A stretch of DNA of 64,000 nucleotides from Arthrobacter dokdonellae (lineage in GTDB: Bacteria; Actinomycetota; Actinomycetes; Actinomycetales; Micrococcaceae): positions 1,240,001-1,304,000 of the forward strand of contig NZ_CP029642.1 in assembly GCF_003268655.1 (NCBI RefSeq), in the 5' to 3' direction. The translations under genes and the position numbers were made by a program. A model generated the notes under the pieces. It was not told the DNA's origin and did not search any database. It saw only the letters and a program-made list of their open reading frames with translations. Shown here one piece after another: positions 8,981-17,614 of this stretch (within the stretch, counting starts at the first letter, position 1; the number at the start of each line of letters is the position of its first letter).

Positions 8981-10150
8981 GTGGACCTGTTTGAATACCA
9001 GGCGCGCGACATGTTTGAGGCTCACGGAGTTCCCGTGTTGGCCGGCATCGTGGCGCACACCCCTGAAGAAGCAAAGGCAGCAGCCGAGAAGATTGGCGGC
9101 GTCACCGTTGTCAAGGCGCAGGTGAAGGTTGGTGGCCGCGGCAAGGCCGGCGGCGTCAAGGTAGCCAAGACCGCCGACGAGGCGTTCGAGCACGCAACCG
9201 CCATCCTCGGCATGGACATCAAGGGCCACACCGTTAACACGGTCATGATTGCCCAGGGCGCGGACATCGCCGAGGAGTTCTACTTCTCCGTGCTGCTGGA
9301 CCGGGCCAACCGCAACTACCTGGCCATGTGCTCGGTGGAAGGCGGCATGGAGATCGAAGAGCTGGCCGTGGAGCGCCCCGAAGCGCTGGCCAAGGTTGCC
9401 GTCGATCCGGCCGTCGGCATCGACGCGGCCAAGGCCGATGAGATCGTCGCCACCGCGGGCTTCCCCGCGGAAATCGCCCCGAAGGTGGCCGCCGCCATCA
9501 TCAAGCTGTGGGACGTCTTCAAGAAGGAAGACGCCACCCTGGTTGAGGTCAACCCGCTGGTCCGCACCGGCGCCGGCGACATCGTGGCCCTGGACGGCAA
9601 GGTCTCCATCGACGAGAATGCCGACTTCCGCCATCCCCACCACGCCACCCTGGAAGACGCCGCCGCTGCCAACCCGCTCGAGGCCAAGGCCAAGGAAGCC
9701 GGCCTGAACTACGTCAAGCTCGACGGCGAAGTCGGCGTCATCGGAAACGGTGCAGGCCTGGTCATGTCCACGCTGGACGTCGTGGCCTACGCGGGAGAGA
9801 ACCACGGAGGCGTCAAGCCCGCGAACTTCCTGGACATTGGCGGTGGAGCGTCCGCGGAGGTCATGGCCAACGGCCTGGACGTCATCCTCAACGACCCCCA
9901 GGTCAAGAGCGTCTTCGTCAACGTCTTCGGCGGCATCACCGCCTGCGACGCTGTGGCCAAGGGCATTGTCGGCGCGTTGGCCGAACTGGGCTCGGCAGCC
10001 AACAAGCCGCTGGTTGTCCGCCTCGACGGCAACAACGTCGAGGAAGGCCGCCGCATCCTCAACGAGGCCAACCACCCGTTGGTCACCCTGGCCGCCACGA
10101 TGGACGAGGGCGCCGACAAGGCCGCCGAACTCGCCAACGCTTCGAAGTAG
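8981..10150 (+). CDS. sucC: Succinyl-CoA synthetase (ADP-forming) beta subunit
   Basis: A 389-residue ATP-grasp subunit starting at GTG 8981 (reads [19 protein letters not shown]), preceded by AGAAGGA at 8964-8970. It contributes the nucleotide-binding half of the TCA-cycle enzyme that converts succinyl-CoA to succinate with substrate-level phosphorylation. Visible features are [16 protein letters not shown] in the ATP-grasp fold and the C-terminal ligase domain [13 protein letters not shown] with [11 protein letters not shown]. The frame extends 34 codons further upstream, but that part is not family-like. sucD follows after 12 bases, so the two are one operon. Confidence 0.96.
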   Translation: MDLFEYQARDMFEAHGVPVLAGIVAHTPEEAKAAAEKIGGVTVVKAQVKVGGRGKAGGVKVAKTADEAFEHATAILGMDIKGHTVNTVMIAQGADIAEEFYFSVLLDRANRNYLAMCSVEGGMEIEELAVERPEALAKVAVDPAVGIDAAKADEIVATAGFPAEIAPKVAAAIIKLWDVFKKEDATLVEVNPLVRTGAGDIVALDGKVSIDENADFRHPHHATLEDAAAANPLEAKAKEAGLNYVKLDGEVGVIGNGAGLVMSTLDVVAYAGENHGGVKPANFLDIGGGASAEVMANGLDVILNDPQVKSVFVNVFGGITACDAVAKGIVGALAELGSAANKPLVVRLDGNNVEEGRRILNEANHPLVTLAATMDEGADKAAELANASK

Positions 10151-10162
10151 AGGTTTAGAAAC

Positions 10163-11065
10163 ATGTCCATCTTCTTGAACAAAGACTCCAAGGTCATCGT
10201 CCAGGGCATCACCGGCGGCGAGGGCACCAAGCACACCGCCCTGATGCTCAAGGCCGGCACCCAGGTTGTTGGCGGCGTGAACGCCCGCAAGGCCGGCACC
10301 ACGGTTGTCCACGGCGCCGTTGAACTGCCCGTTTTCGGCACCGTGAAGGAGGCCGTCGCCGAGACCGGCGCCGACGTCTCCATCGTGTTCGTCCCCCCGG
10401 CCTTCACCAAGGACGCCGTGGTTGAGGCCATCGAGGCCTCCGTGCCGCTGGTCGTTGTCATCACCGAAGGCGTGCCCGTGCAGGACTCGGCAGAGTTCTG
10501 GGCGCTGGCCCAGTCCAAGGTTGACGCCGACGGCAACCAGGTCACCCGCATCATCGGCCCGAACTGCCCCGGCATCATCACCCCCGGCGAGGCACTCGTC
10601 GGCATCACGCCGAACAACATCACCCAGAAGGGCCCGATCGGCCTGGTCTCCAAGTCAGGCACCCTGACCTACCAGATGATGTTCGAACTGCGCGACCTGG
10701 GCTTCTCCAGCGCGATTGGCATCGGTGGCGACCCCGTCATCGGCACCACGCACATCGACGCGCTGGCCGCGTTCGAGGCCGACCCGGAGACCAAGGCCAT
10801 CGTCATGATCGGTGAGATCGGTGGCGACGCTGAAGAGCGCGCGGCCGAATACATCAAGGCCCATGTCACGAAGCCCGTAGTTGGCTACGTTGCCGGCTTC
10901 ACCGCGCCCGAAGGCAAGACCATGGGCCACGCCGGCGCCATCGTCTCCGGTTCCGCGGGCACGGCGCAGGCCAAGAAGGAAGCACTCGAGGCTGCCGGCG
11001 TGAAGGTCGGCAAGACGCCATCCGAGACCGCCTCACTGCTGCGCGAGATCTACGCAGCCCTGTAA
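10163..11065 (+). CDS. sucD: Succinyl-CoA synthetase alpha subunit
   Basis: A 300-residue alpha subunit with an N-terminal CoA-binding Rossmann domain ([15 protein letters not shown] near residues 10-24) and the phosphohistidine loop GHAGAIVSG with His256, the residue transiently phosphorylated in this family. [11 protein letters not shown] and SKSGTLTYQ are further signatures. Length matches E. coli SucD. It partners SucC encoded just upstream, and a strong intrinsic terminator follows 13 bases after the stop. Confidence 0.96.
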   Translation: MSIFLNKDSKVIVQGITGGEGTKHTALMLKAGTQVVGGVNARKAGTTVVHGAVELPVFGTVKEAVAETGADVSIVFVPPAFTKDAVVEAIEASVPLVVVITEGVPVQDSAEFWALAQSKVDADGNQVTRIIGPNCPGIITPGEALVGITPNNITQKGPIGLVSKSGTLTYQMMFELRDLGFSSAIGIGGDPVIGTTHIDALAAFEADPETKAIVMIGEIGGDAEERAAEYIKAHVTKPVVGYVAGFTAPEGKTMGHAGAIVSGSAGTAQAKKEALEAAGVKVGKTPSETASLLREIYAAL

Positions 11066-11078
11066 TTCCTCGCCAAGG

Positions 11079-11122
11079 CGCGGCCGCCGCACCGGTTCTC
11101 CGGTGCGGCGGCCGCGTTTTTT
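11079..11122 (+). terminator. Intrinsic terminator of sucCD
   Basis: A perfect 17-bp GC-rich stem (11079-11095 with 11100-11116), a TTCT loop and a run of six T immediately after. It lies directly downstream of sucD on the same strand. Confidence 0.95.
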
Positions 11123-11193
11123 GTGGGTCCAGGGGCGTGGCGGACGACGCCGGTGCCTCCCCGCGCGTGAAGGCGCGGCACGGCGTCGTACCC

Positions 11194-11256
11194 GTTGAGG
11201 TTGGAGATCATGACGTCCGCTCGTGCCTCGCGGACGTCATGATCTCCAACCTCAAC
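11194..11256. repeat. Perfect 27-bp inverted repeat
   Basis: Arms 11194-11220 and 11230-11256 are exact reverse complements around a 9-nt loop, with no T-run on either side. It lies between the sucD terminator and the 3' end of the rhodanese gene. It could fold as a cruciform or hairpin; its function is unknown. Confidence 0.85.
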
Positions 11257-11274
11257 CGGAGCTCCTGCAGGCGC

Positions 11275-11595
11275 CTACTCCGGCGCCACCATCGGCAGGC
11301 CCTCGGCCTCCCAAGTGCTCATGCCTCCCACCAAGGTGTCGGCGTCGTATCCGAGGTCGGTGAGGGCGGCGGCCACGCGGCCGCTCCGGCCGCCGCCATG
11401 GCACACGGCGATGATCCGGCGCGACTTGTCCAGTTCGCCGGCGCGTTCCAGCACGGAGCCGGAGGGCAGGTGCACGGCGCCGGCAATCATGCCGGTGGCG
11501 AGCTCGTCGCCCTCACGGACGTCGATGACCTGCACGCCGCGGCCGGCGGCGAGCAGGTCGGCGGTGGTGATTTCCTGCATGGCGGTTTCGTTCAC
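11275..11595 (-). CDS. Rhodanese-domain protein
   Basis: A 106-residue single-domain sulfurtransferase-like protein. It has VIDVREGDELATGMIAGAVHLP followed by the active-site loop CHGGGRSGR, where the cysteine would carry persulfide. The loop starts with Cys and contains the usual Gly/Arg residues, so it is probably catalytically competent. The GTG at 11595 is chosen because CAGGAGCACCC precedes it closely. The partner is unknown. It is monocistronic and convergent with sucCD. Confidence 0.88.
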   Translation of the reverse strand: MNETAMQEITTADLLAAGRGVQVIDVREGDELATGMIAGAVHLPSGSVLERAGELDKSRRIIAVCHGGGRSGRVAAALTDLGYDADTLVGGMSTWEAEGLPMVAPE

Positions 11596-11737
11596 GGGTG
11601 CTCCTGGGGGTGAGGGCGGCGGCGCGGGTGTGGCACCCGGGCGGCCGCCGCCGTCGTACGTGCAAAAAAACTGACCCTTCCACCGTACCGGCCGCCGGGG
11701 CCCCCGCCGAACTCGGCGGCATGGCTAAGCTGGGGAC

Positions 11738-12862
11738 GTGAATTCAACCCGCGCCCCGCGTCACAAGGCAGTCGACGTCGAAGACCTGAACGGCTTCGAT
11801 TCGTTGGTCGACGGCGGTGCCACGTCCATGCACGGATGGCACTTCCAGTCGGTGGACCTGCGGCAGCGGTCCGCCGAGTTGGCAGGGCTGCGGGCGTCGG
11901 GCGCCATTTTCATGGGCTGCCGCTTTGCGGAGGGCGTTGAAGGGTTGCTGCGGGCACGCGGGGCGCTGATTTTTCCGACACTGCCCAACATCCCGTTCAA
12001 TGCCTACCGCGGGCACCTGTACACGGGATCGGAGCTGTACGCGGGCGTTGCGGGGGCTGAATACGAGGCCGTTCCGGACGCGCAGATATACCAGTGGACG
12101 CTGCAGGACGGCCAGGGCCGGGCCTTGAACGCCACGCTCGCCACCGCCATGCACGACCACGCCATTTCCGACGCCCTCGACGAGTTCCTCGACGCCTGTG
12201 CCATGGACGGCATGCCGGTGGTGGGCGTCATGGGCGGCCATGCCTCGGGCCGGGACAGTGCGGAGTACGCCCAGGCTGCCCGGCTGGGACGGACCCTGGC
12301 CGGGCGCGGCTTCATGGTGGCCACCGGCGGCGGCCCGGGAACCATGGAGGCAGCCAACCTCGGCGCCTACCTTTCCGCGTACGACGCCGGTGCCCTGGAC
12401 AGCGCCCTGCGCACCTTGGCTGCCGTCCCCGGCTTCCGGCCCTCCATCACGGCGTGGGTCCGCGCCGCGGGCCGGGTGCTCGCGGACTTCCCGGGCGGGG
12501 CGGACAGCCTGGGCATCCCTACCTGGTTCTACGGCCACGAACCGCCCAACCCGTTCGCCACCCGGATCGCCAAGTACTTCACGAACTCCATCCGGGAGGC
12601 CGTGCTGCTCTCCCGCTCCGGCGGTGGCACCATTTTCCTGCCCGGAGCGGCTGGCACGGTGCAGGAAATATTCCAGGACGCGTGCGAGAACTACTACGCG
12701 GCCGCCGAGGCGGTGGCGCCGATGATCCTGGTGGGCCGGAGGCACTGGGAGGAGGAACTGCCCGTACGGGGCCTGCTCTCCGCGCTGGCGAACGGCCGGG
12801 CCATGGCGGAGCAGGTCCACCTGGTGGATTCCGTCGAGGAGGCCTGCGAGCTGCTGGCCTAG
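11738..12862 (+). CDS. LOG-family (lysine decarboxylase-like) protein
   Basis: The 374-residue protein contains the nucleotide-binding signatures of the LOG/TIGR00730-related superfamily: GGGPGTMEAAN (near 198-208) and PGAAGTVQE (near 304-312, the PGGxGTxxE motif with Gly-Gly replaced by Gly-Ala-Ala). Such proteins are phosphoribohydrolases acting on nucleoside monophosphates. It is longer than the roughly 200-residue cytokinin-activating LOGs, with about 140 extra N-terminal residues, closer to PpnN-like nucleosidases. Substrate assignment is inference. It starts at GTG 11738 after TGGGGAC. Its 3' end overlaps the convergent IclR gene by four bases. Confidence 0.75.
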   Translation: MNSTRAPRHKAVDVEDLNGFDSLVDGGATSMHGWHFQSVDLRQRSAELAGLRASGAIFMGCRFAEGVEGLLRARGALIFPTLPNIPFNAYRGHLYTGSELYAGVAGAEYEAVPDAQIYQWTLQDGQGRALNATLATAMHDHAISDALDEFLDACAMDGMPVVGVMGGHASGRDSAEYAQAARLGRTLAGRGFMVATGGGPGTMEAANLGAYLSAYDAGALDSALRTLAAVPGFRPSITAWVRAAGRVLADFPGGADSLGIPTWFYGHEPPNPFATRIAKYFTNSIREAVLLSRSGGGTIFLPGAAGTVQEIFQDACENYYAAAEAVAPMILVGRRHWEEELPVRGLLSALANGRAMAEQVHLVDSVEEACELLA

Positions 12863-13650
12863 CCGCCGAGGCGGCTCGTGACCAGCCGCGCGGTGGCGGC
12901 ACACGCCTCGCCCAGCGTCTGCAGGCGCTCCGGCGACACCCGGAACTTGGGTGCCGGGATGAGGACAGCGGCCACGGCGTCGCCGCGGTGGTCGTATACC
13001 GGGGCGGCGACGCCCACCTCGTCCAGGGAGGACTCGCCATAGTTGGTGGCGAAGCCGCGTCGGGCAACGTCGCCGAGCCGCAGGACGTAGGCCTCCAGTC
13101 CGGCGTCGTCCAGGCCGGGATAGAACACGGTCCCGTCGCGGAGCAGGCTGCGCACGCGGTCCTCGGGTTCCAAGGACAGAAACACTTGCACCGAGGCACT
13201 GAACGCGTCGTGGTACCGGGCACCGAGCGGGGCGGTGTGCTTGACCTGCTGGGGACTGGCGATCTGCTCCACACACATGGATTCACGGCCGTTCCAGACC
13301 ATGAGGGCACTCGTCTCGCCCGTCTGTTCAGTGAGCCGGCGCAGCAGCGGGTAGGCCGCGCGCCGTTCCTCCAGCTCCGCGAGCAGCGGGCCCGCCACGG
13401 CGATCAGGCCCAGGCCCAGTTTGAAGCGGCGTGAGTCCGGGTCCCGCTCCACCAGCTCCTCCTGCTCCAGCGTGGCCAGGATCCGGGACACGGTGCTTTT
13501 GTGCATTCCCACGCGCTGCGCGATTTCGGTCACGCCCAGCAGGGGCTCCTCCGCCGAAAAGCACCGCAGCACGGCAATGGCGTTGACAATGACGGATGTC
13601 CCGCGCGCATCGGAGGTGCCGGAGTCTGCCTTGGCCGCGGAAGTAGTCAT
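12859..13650 (-). CDS. IclR-family transcriptional regulator (creatinine island)
   Basis: A protein of about 263 residues with an N-terminal winged helix (IAQRVGMHKSTVSRILATLEQEELVERD) and a C-terminal IclR effector domain (about 90-255). The ATG at 13650 is preferred to 13659 because GGAAAG sits eight bases before it. It lies immediately downstream of a creatinase gene on the same strand, 80-90 bases away with a hairpin between. By position it is a candidate regulator of creatine/creatinine use. The effector is not known. Confidence 0.85.
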   Translation of the reverse strand: MTTSAAKADSGTSDARGTSVIVNAIAVLRCFSAEEPLLGVTEIAQRVGMHKSTVSRILATLEQEELVERDPDSRRFKLGLGLIAVAGPLLAELEERRAAYPLLRRLTEQTGETSALMVWNGRESMCVEQIASPQQVKHTAPLGARYHDAFSASVQVFLSLEPEDRVRSLLRDGTVFYPGLDDAGLEAYVLRLGDVARRGFATNYGESSLDEVGVAAPVYDHRGDAVAAVLIPAPKFRVSPERLQTLGEACAATARLVTSRLGG

Positions 13651-13687
13651 GGACACCATCTTTCCTTACCGATCCGTTAATTAAGTG

Positions 13688-13719
13688 CAGCTGCGGCGGC
13701 CGGGTGGCCGCCGCAGCTG
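13688..13719 (-). terminator. Hairpin downstream of creatinase copy 1
   Basis: A 14-bp perfect stem (CAGCTGCGGCGGCC with its complement) around a 4-nt loop, about 20 bases past the creatinase stop. There is no clear T-run in the minus direction, so it may stabilise the mRNA 3' end rather than terminate strongly. Confidence 0.55.
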
Positions 13720-13739
13720 GTGTTGCTTTGTGTGGGGTG

Positions 13740-14999
13740 TTAGGGGTTGATGATGTTGTTGGTGGGGCCGTAGCCGAATTTGGTGATGTTTTCGGCGCCG
13801 TTTTCGTTGATGACGAGGATGTCGTGTTCGCGGTAGCCGCCGGCGCCGGGTTCGCCGTCGGCGACGGTGATCATGGGTTCCATGGAGACGACCATGCCTG
13901 GTTCCAGGACGGTGTCGATGTCTTCGCGCAGTTCCAGTCCGGCTTCGCGGCCGTAGTAGTGGGAGAGGACGCCGAAGGAGTGTCCGTAGCCGAAGGTGCG
14001 GTTCGGGAGCAGGTCGTGGCTGATGTAGATCTCGTTCAGTTCCGCGGCGATGTCCTTGCAGACGGCGCCGGGCTTGATGAGTTCCAGGCCGCGTTCGTGG
14101 ACTTCGACGTTGACGTTCCACAGTTCCAGGGAGCGGGCGTCGGGTTCGCCGAGGAAGAGGGTGCGTTCCAGGGCGGTGTAGTAGCCGGATGTCATGGGGA
14201 AGCAGTTCAGGGAGAGGATGTCGCCTTGCTGGAGTTTGCGGGTGGTGGCCCAGTTGTGGGCGCCGTCGGTGTTGATGCCGGACTGGAACCAGACCCAGGT
14301 GTCGCGGACTTCCTGGTCGGGGAAGGTGCGGGCGATTTCGTGGACCATGGCTTCGGTGCCGATGAGCGCGACTTCGTATTCGGTGATGCCTTCGCGGATG
14401 GCGGCCTTGATGGCTTCGCCGCCGAGGTCGCCGATGCGGGCGCCGTGCTTGATGACTTCGATTTCCTCGGCGGACTTGATCATGCGCTGGCGCATGGCGG
14501 CCTGGGAGACGTCGGTGAGGGTGGCGTCGGGGAAGGCGGCCTGGAGCTTGTCGCGGAGCAGGACCGGGAGGGTGTCGTCCTCGACGCCGAGGCGGGTGGC
14601 CTTGATGCCGCGGCGGCGCAGGGCTTCCTGGATGCCGAAGTAGAAGTTGTCGCGGCGCCAGTCGGTGTAGACGATGTTGTCGCCGTAGCTGGTGCGCCAG
14701 GGCATGCCGGCGTCGATGTTGGCGGTGATGGAGACGGAGTCGTCGGCGGTGACGACCAGGGCGTAGGAGCGGCCGAAGTAGGTGAAGAGGTAGTCGGAGT
14801 AGTACTTGATGTTGTGGTAGCTGGTCAGGACCACGGCGTCGAGGTTCTTTTCGGCCATGATGGTGCGCAGCCCGCCCAGGCGGCGTTCGAACTCGGCGTC
14901 GGTGAAGGTCAGGGGCGCCTTCGTGCCGTTGTGCAGCGTCTTGAGGCGCTCGAGCTCGGAAACGTTCGTCGCGGACGAGGAAGTGGTGGAGAGTGTCAT
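13740..14999 (-). CDS. Creatinase (creatine amidinohydrolase), copy 1
   Basis: A 419-residue pita-bread (M24) fold enzyme strongly resembling Pseudomonas/Arthrobacter creatinases from memory of the family. Segments include TSYHNIKYYSD, SANIDAGMPW-like ITANIDAGMPWR, WFQSGINTDGAHN with the catalytic-type His, ALERTLFLGEP, and the C-terminal GYREHDILVINENGAENI. It would hydrolyse creatine to sarcosine and urea without metal. ATG 14999 is chosen because AAAGGAACC lies nine bases upstream; the frame extends six codons further. The protein is identical to copy 2 except Thr6 (Ala in copy 2). Dipeptidase or DMSP lyase, the other M24 options, fit less well. Confidence 0.93.
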   Translation of the reverse strand: MTLSTTSSSATNVSELERLKTLHNGTKAPLTFTDAEFERRLGGLRTIMAEKNLDAVVLTSYHNIKYYSDYLFTYFGRSYALVVTADDSVSITANIDAGMPWRTSYGDNIVYTDWRRDNFYFGIQEALRRRGIKATRLGVEDDTLPVLLRDKLQAAFPDATLTDVSQAAMRQRMIKSAEEIEVIKHGARIGDLGGEAIKAAIREGITEYEVALIGTEAMVHEIARTFPDQEVRDTWVWFQSGINTDGAHNWATTRKLQQGDILSLNCFPMTSGYYTALERTLFLGEPDARSLELWNVNVEVHERGLELIKPGAVCKDIAAELNEIYISHDLLPNRTFGYGHSFGVLSHYYGREAGLELREDIDTVLEPGMVVSMEPMITVADGEPGAGGYREHDILVINENGAENITKFGYGPTNNIINP

Positions 15000-15065
15000 G
15001 GGGTGGTTCCTTTGCATTTTTGGTGATGTGTAGATTGGAGGGAAGTGTTGGGGCGTGGCGCGCCG

Positions 15066-16439
15066 TCAGTGCGACTGGAGGGGCGCCTTCGAGGTTTCCT
15101 TGGCGCAGGCCACGGCGATCAGTGACACCACGGCAGCTGCCATCAGGTAGAAGCCCGGTGCCAGTTTTGATCCGGAGGAGGCAATCAACAGCGTGGCAAC
15201 GAAGGGGGCAGTGCCGCCGAAGATGGCGTTGGACAGGTTGAAGCTGACAGCAAAGCCGCTGTAGCGGACCTTGGTCGGGAACAGCTCCGCCAGGAAGCTG
15301 GGCAGCGTGCCGTCGTTGAGCGTCAGCATGGCGCCGAGGAGGACCTGGACAAGCAGGATGACGACAAAGTTTCCGGTGTCCAGGAGCATGAAGGCGGGTA
15401 CCGTCAGGAAGACGAAGAGCACCGATGCCGTGATGAGCACCTTCTTGCGGCCGAACCTGTCGGACGCCAGGCCGGTGAGGAAGATGAAGCCAATATAGGT
15501 GAGCAGCGCAATGGTCGTGGCCACGAAGGATTCCGTCGCCCCAAAGCCCAGCTCCTCGCTGAGGTAGGTCGGCATGTAGCTGAGGATGACGTAGAAGCCG
15601 ACGGCGTTCAGCAATACGGCGCCCACGGCCAGCAGCAGGGACCTCCAGTGATTCCGGAAGAGCGAACTGACAGGTGCCTTGACGACGTCGTCTTCCTTCT
15701 CCAGGGCGCGGAAGGCCGGGGTGTCCTCCAGCTTCACCCGGATGTACCGGCCGATCAGGCCCATCGGGGCAGCCAGCAGGAATGGCAGCCGCCATCCCCA
15801 TCCATGCATTTGATCGGCGGTGAGTGTGATGGACAGCAGGGCTGCGATGAGCGAGCCCAGCAGCAGGCCGGCGGCCGTGCTGGCGGGGACCACGGCGGCA
15901 TAGATGCCCCGGCGGTTCGGCGGCGCGTATTCAACCAGGAAGGCCGATGCTCCGGCGTATTCGCCGGCTGCGGAGAATCCTTGCACAATGCGGACCACCA
16001 GCAGCGTGATCGGCGCCCAGAGTCCGATCATGTCGTAGCCGGGGATGAGTGCGATGGCGAACGTCGCGGCGGACATGATCAGGATGGACAACGAAAGGGC
16101 GTTCTTGCGTCCCACCTTGTCGCCGATGTGTCCCCAGACGAAGCCGCCCAGTGGCCGGACGAAGAAGGACACGGCGAACAGGCCGAAGGTCAGCAACAGG
16201 CCCGTTTGCTTGTCGGCCTCCGGGAAGAATGCGCCGGCGATGGTCGCCGCCAGGTAGCCGTAGACGGCGTAGTCGAACCATTCAACGAAGTTGCCGATGA
16301 AGCTGGCGGTGATGACCCGCTTCCGCGTGCCCTTGTCGATGCCCTTTTCCGGGCTCGGCTGCCCGCTCATGCTCATCTGCCCGCCGGCGGACGCCATCGT
16401 TGCCGTCCGGCCCGTGCTTGGAGATTTGTGATTTGTCAT
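15066..16439 (-). CDS. MHS-family (MFS) transporter, likely for creatine/creatinine or related
   Basis: A protein of about 457 residues with twelve hydrophobic segments, starting at ATG 16439 after GGTGGAACCC. The first-helix motif GNFVEWFDYAVYGYLA and the loop GHIGDKVGRKNALSLSI are hallmarks of the metabolite:H+ symporter subfamily that includes ProP and ShiA. It lies between the two creatinase copies and after creatininase, so creatine, creatinine or a linked betaine/amino acid is the plausible substrate (inference). An operator-like cluster of repeats sits directly upstream. Its 3' end abuts the upstream leader of creatinase copy 1, so the two are probably co-transcribed. Confidence 0.87.
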   Translation of the reverse strand: MTNHKSPSTGRTATMASAGGQMSMSGQPSPEKGIDKGTRKRVITASFIGNFVEWFDYAVYGYLAATIAGAFFPEADKQTGLLLTFGLFAVSFFVRPLGGFVWGHIGDKVGRKNALSLSILIMSAATFAIALIPGYDMIGLWAPITLLVVRIVQGFSAAGEYAGASAFLVEYAPPNRRGIYAAVVPASTAAGLLLGSLIAALLSITLTADQMHGWGWRLPFLLAAPMGLIGRYIRVKLEDTPAFRALEKEDDVVKAPVSSLFRNHWRSLLLAVGAVLLNAVGFYVILSYMPTYLSEELGFGATESFVATTIALLTYIGFIFLTGLASDRFGRKKVLITASVLFVFLTVPAFMLLDTGNFVVILLVQVLLGAMLTLNDGTLPSFLAELFPTKVRYSGFAVSFNLSNAIFGGTAPFVATLLIASSGSKLAPGFYLMAAAVVSLIAVACAKETSKAPLQSH

Positions 16440-16470
16440 GGGTTCCACCAAAAGTGTTGGGGTTGCAGTC

Positions 16471-16516
16471 TGTTTATATTGCATTGTTTATATTGCAGCG
16501 AACTATTTATGTTGCA
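16471..16516. repeat. Three direct repeats upstream of MHS transporter
   Basis: TGTTTATATTGCA occurs at 16471-16483 and 16485-16497, and a variant TATTTATGTTGCA at 16504-16516. The tract is AT-rich against a GC-rich background and sits 30-80 bases before the transporter start. It is probably promoter and regulator-binding sequence. Confidence 0.6.
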
Positions 16517-16520
16517 GCGA

Positions 16521-16537
16521 GTGCAACGCTGTTGCAC
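16521..16537. promoter_or_regulatory. Candidate operator palindrome upstream of MHS transporter
   Basis: GTGCAACGCTGTTGCAC is a perfect 7-bp inverted repeat with a 3-base centre, adjacent to the triple direct repeat. The CAAC/GTTG half-site is of the kind bound by GntR or similar dimeric regulators; which regulator binds is unknown. Confidence 0.6.
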
Positions 16538-16603
16538 CAGAATATGTGTGTTCCCGGTCACTGTCAATACCCACTTGGAGGTGCGTTCACCATGAGGTCA
16601 CGC

Positions 16604-16640
16604 AAAAAGCGCCGCTGCGGGAATTCACCCGAAACGGCGC
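16604..16640 (-). terminator. Intrinsic terminator after creatininase
   Basis: On the minus strand a two-part stem (GCGCCG with CGGCGC outside, CGGG with CCCG inside) ends in five T (16604-16608). It separates creatininase from the MHS transporter promoter region. Confidence 0.75.
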
Positions 16641-16689
16641 CTTCTGGCCCCCTGTGCGCAATTGAGTTGCTCTGAACGCAACCTTCCGG

Positions 16690-17487
16690 TCAGGCGGGCA
16701 CGGCAGCCGGTTCCAGCGCCAGCTCGCCGACCAGGTCCAGGGCGAGGTCCGCCACAACTTGGTCGTACAGCAGGCCACCCTTGTCAGCGCTGGATCCGGC
16801 TGCCGAGGAGAGGCAGCCGGTGGCGGGCGTCCGCTCCGGCACCACCGGGAGCCGGTCAAAGCGAGGCAGCACCGCCGCGGGTCCGTCGACCAGGCGGTCC
16901 ATCGCCACGCGTGCGGGCTCAAGGTGCAGCATGAGCGAAGTCTCCAGGACGCCCCCGTGCTCGATGTCCCAGCCCGGGAAACCGTCGGGATAGACCTGCG
17001 CCAGTGTGTCCTGACTGACAAAGTCCCAGTAGGAGAGCAACAGCACGCTCTGCTTCGCCCCGGGGCCGATCCCGGATTCCTCCAGGGCCAGGTCGATTCC
17101 CTCGTAGAGGAACTGGTAGTTCTCGAAATGGCCGTTGACAAAGACCACGTTCCTGACGCCCTGTTTGAGAAAGGACTTGACCAGGTTCCGTGTCATGGCG
17201 ATGAGGGACGTGCCGTCCAAGCTGGTGGTCCCGGACAGGTGGTTGCCGCCGCCGGACTTCTGCTGCGACTTGTACCCGTAGGCGATGGGTTGGGCAACCA
17301 GCGCTCCCAGCCGCCTGGCGACACCTTCCGCGAAATGTCTGGACAGGATGGTGTCGGTCCCCAGCGGCAGGTGCGTTCCGTGCTGCTCCAGCGACCCGAC
17401 AGGGATGAGGACGATTGCCTCCCCCGACGACAGGGCGTCACGGTAGGCGAAGGCATCCATGTCTTCCAGGAAAACTGACTTGTCCAT
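16690..17487 (-). CDS. crnA: Creatininase (creatinine amidohydrolase)
   Basis: A 265-residue enzyme that opens the creatinine ring to give creatine. Metal ligands seen in the Pseudomonas enzyme are present: Glu and His in GSLEQHGTHLP, the Asp of GTD soon after, and His/Glu in NGHFENYQF. The block YGYKSQQKSGGGNH and the stretch SYWDFV...DIEHGGVLETSLML are diagnostic of creatininase proper rather than other family members such as MftE. ATG 17487 (MDKSVFLEDM) follows a GAGGAGCC ribosome site; the frame extends 25 codons upstream without similarity. It lies downstream of creatinase copy 2 and ends at a good terminator. Confidence 0.93.
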   Translation of the reverse strand: MDKSVFLEDMDAFAYRDALSSGEAIVLIPVGSLEQHGTHLPLGTDTILSRHFAEGVARRLGALVAQPIAYGYKSQQKSGGGNHLSGTTSLDGTSLIAMTRNLVKSFLKQGVRNVVFVNGHFENYQFLYEGIDLALEESGIGPGAKQSVLLLSYWDFVSQDTLAQVYPDGFPGWDIEHGGVLETSLMLHLEPARVAMDRLVDGPAAVLPRFDRLPVVPERTPATGCLSSAAGSSADKGGLLYDQVVADLALDLVGELALEPAAVPA

Positions 17488-17562
17488 GGTGGGAAGGCTC
17501 CTCGATAAGTGTTGTCTGCTGGGGCACGGGGTGTGCAGCGGCTGGTTCGTGCGGGAAGTCAC

Positions 17563-17594
17563 CAGCTGCGGCGGCCGGGTGGCCGCCGCAGCTG
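17563..17594 (-). terminator. Hairpin downstream of creatinase copy 2
   Basis: Same 14-bp stem and 4-nt loop as at 13688-13719, located between creatinase copy 2 and creatininase. Confidence 0.5.
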
Positions 17595-17614
17595 GTGTTG
17601 CTTTGTGTGGGGTG

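Larger units (their letters stand above)
13688..15057. repeat. 1370-bp segmental duplication, copy 1
   Basis: This segment recurs at 17563-18932 in the same orientation at a fixed offset of 3875 bases. By direct comparison I find only two differences: T14984 versus C18859, and T15049 versus C18924. It spans a complete creatinase gene, its ribosome site and leader, and a downstream hairpin. Confidence 0.95.

Noticed and set aside
13740..14999. Alternative calls of Xaa-Pro dipeptidase or DMSP lyase (DddP) for the M24 proteins
   Set aside because: Long diagnostic blocks match creatinase, and creatininase plus sarcosine oxidase surround the genes.
13704..15026. A 440-codon plus-strand frame antisense to creatinase (also at 17459-18901)
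   Set aside because: The sequence is a Val/Gly/Asp-rich repeat with no family resemblance, and it mirrors creatinase codon use.
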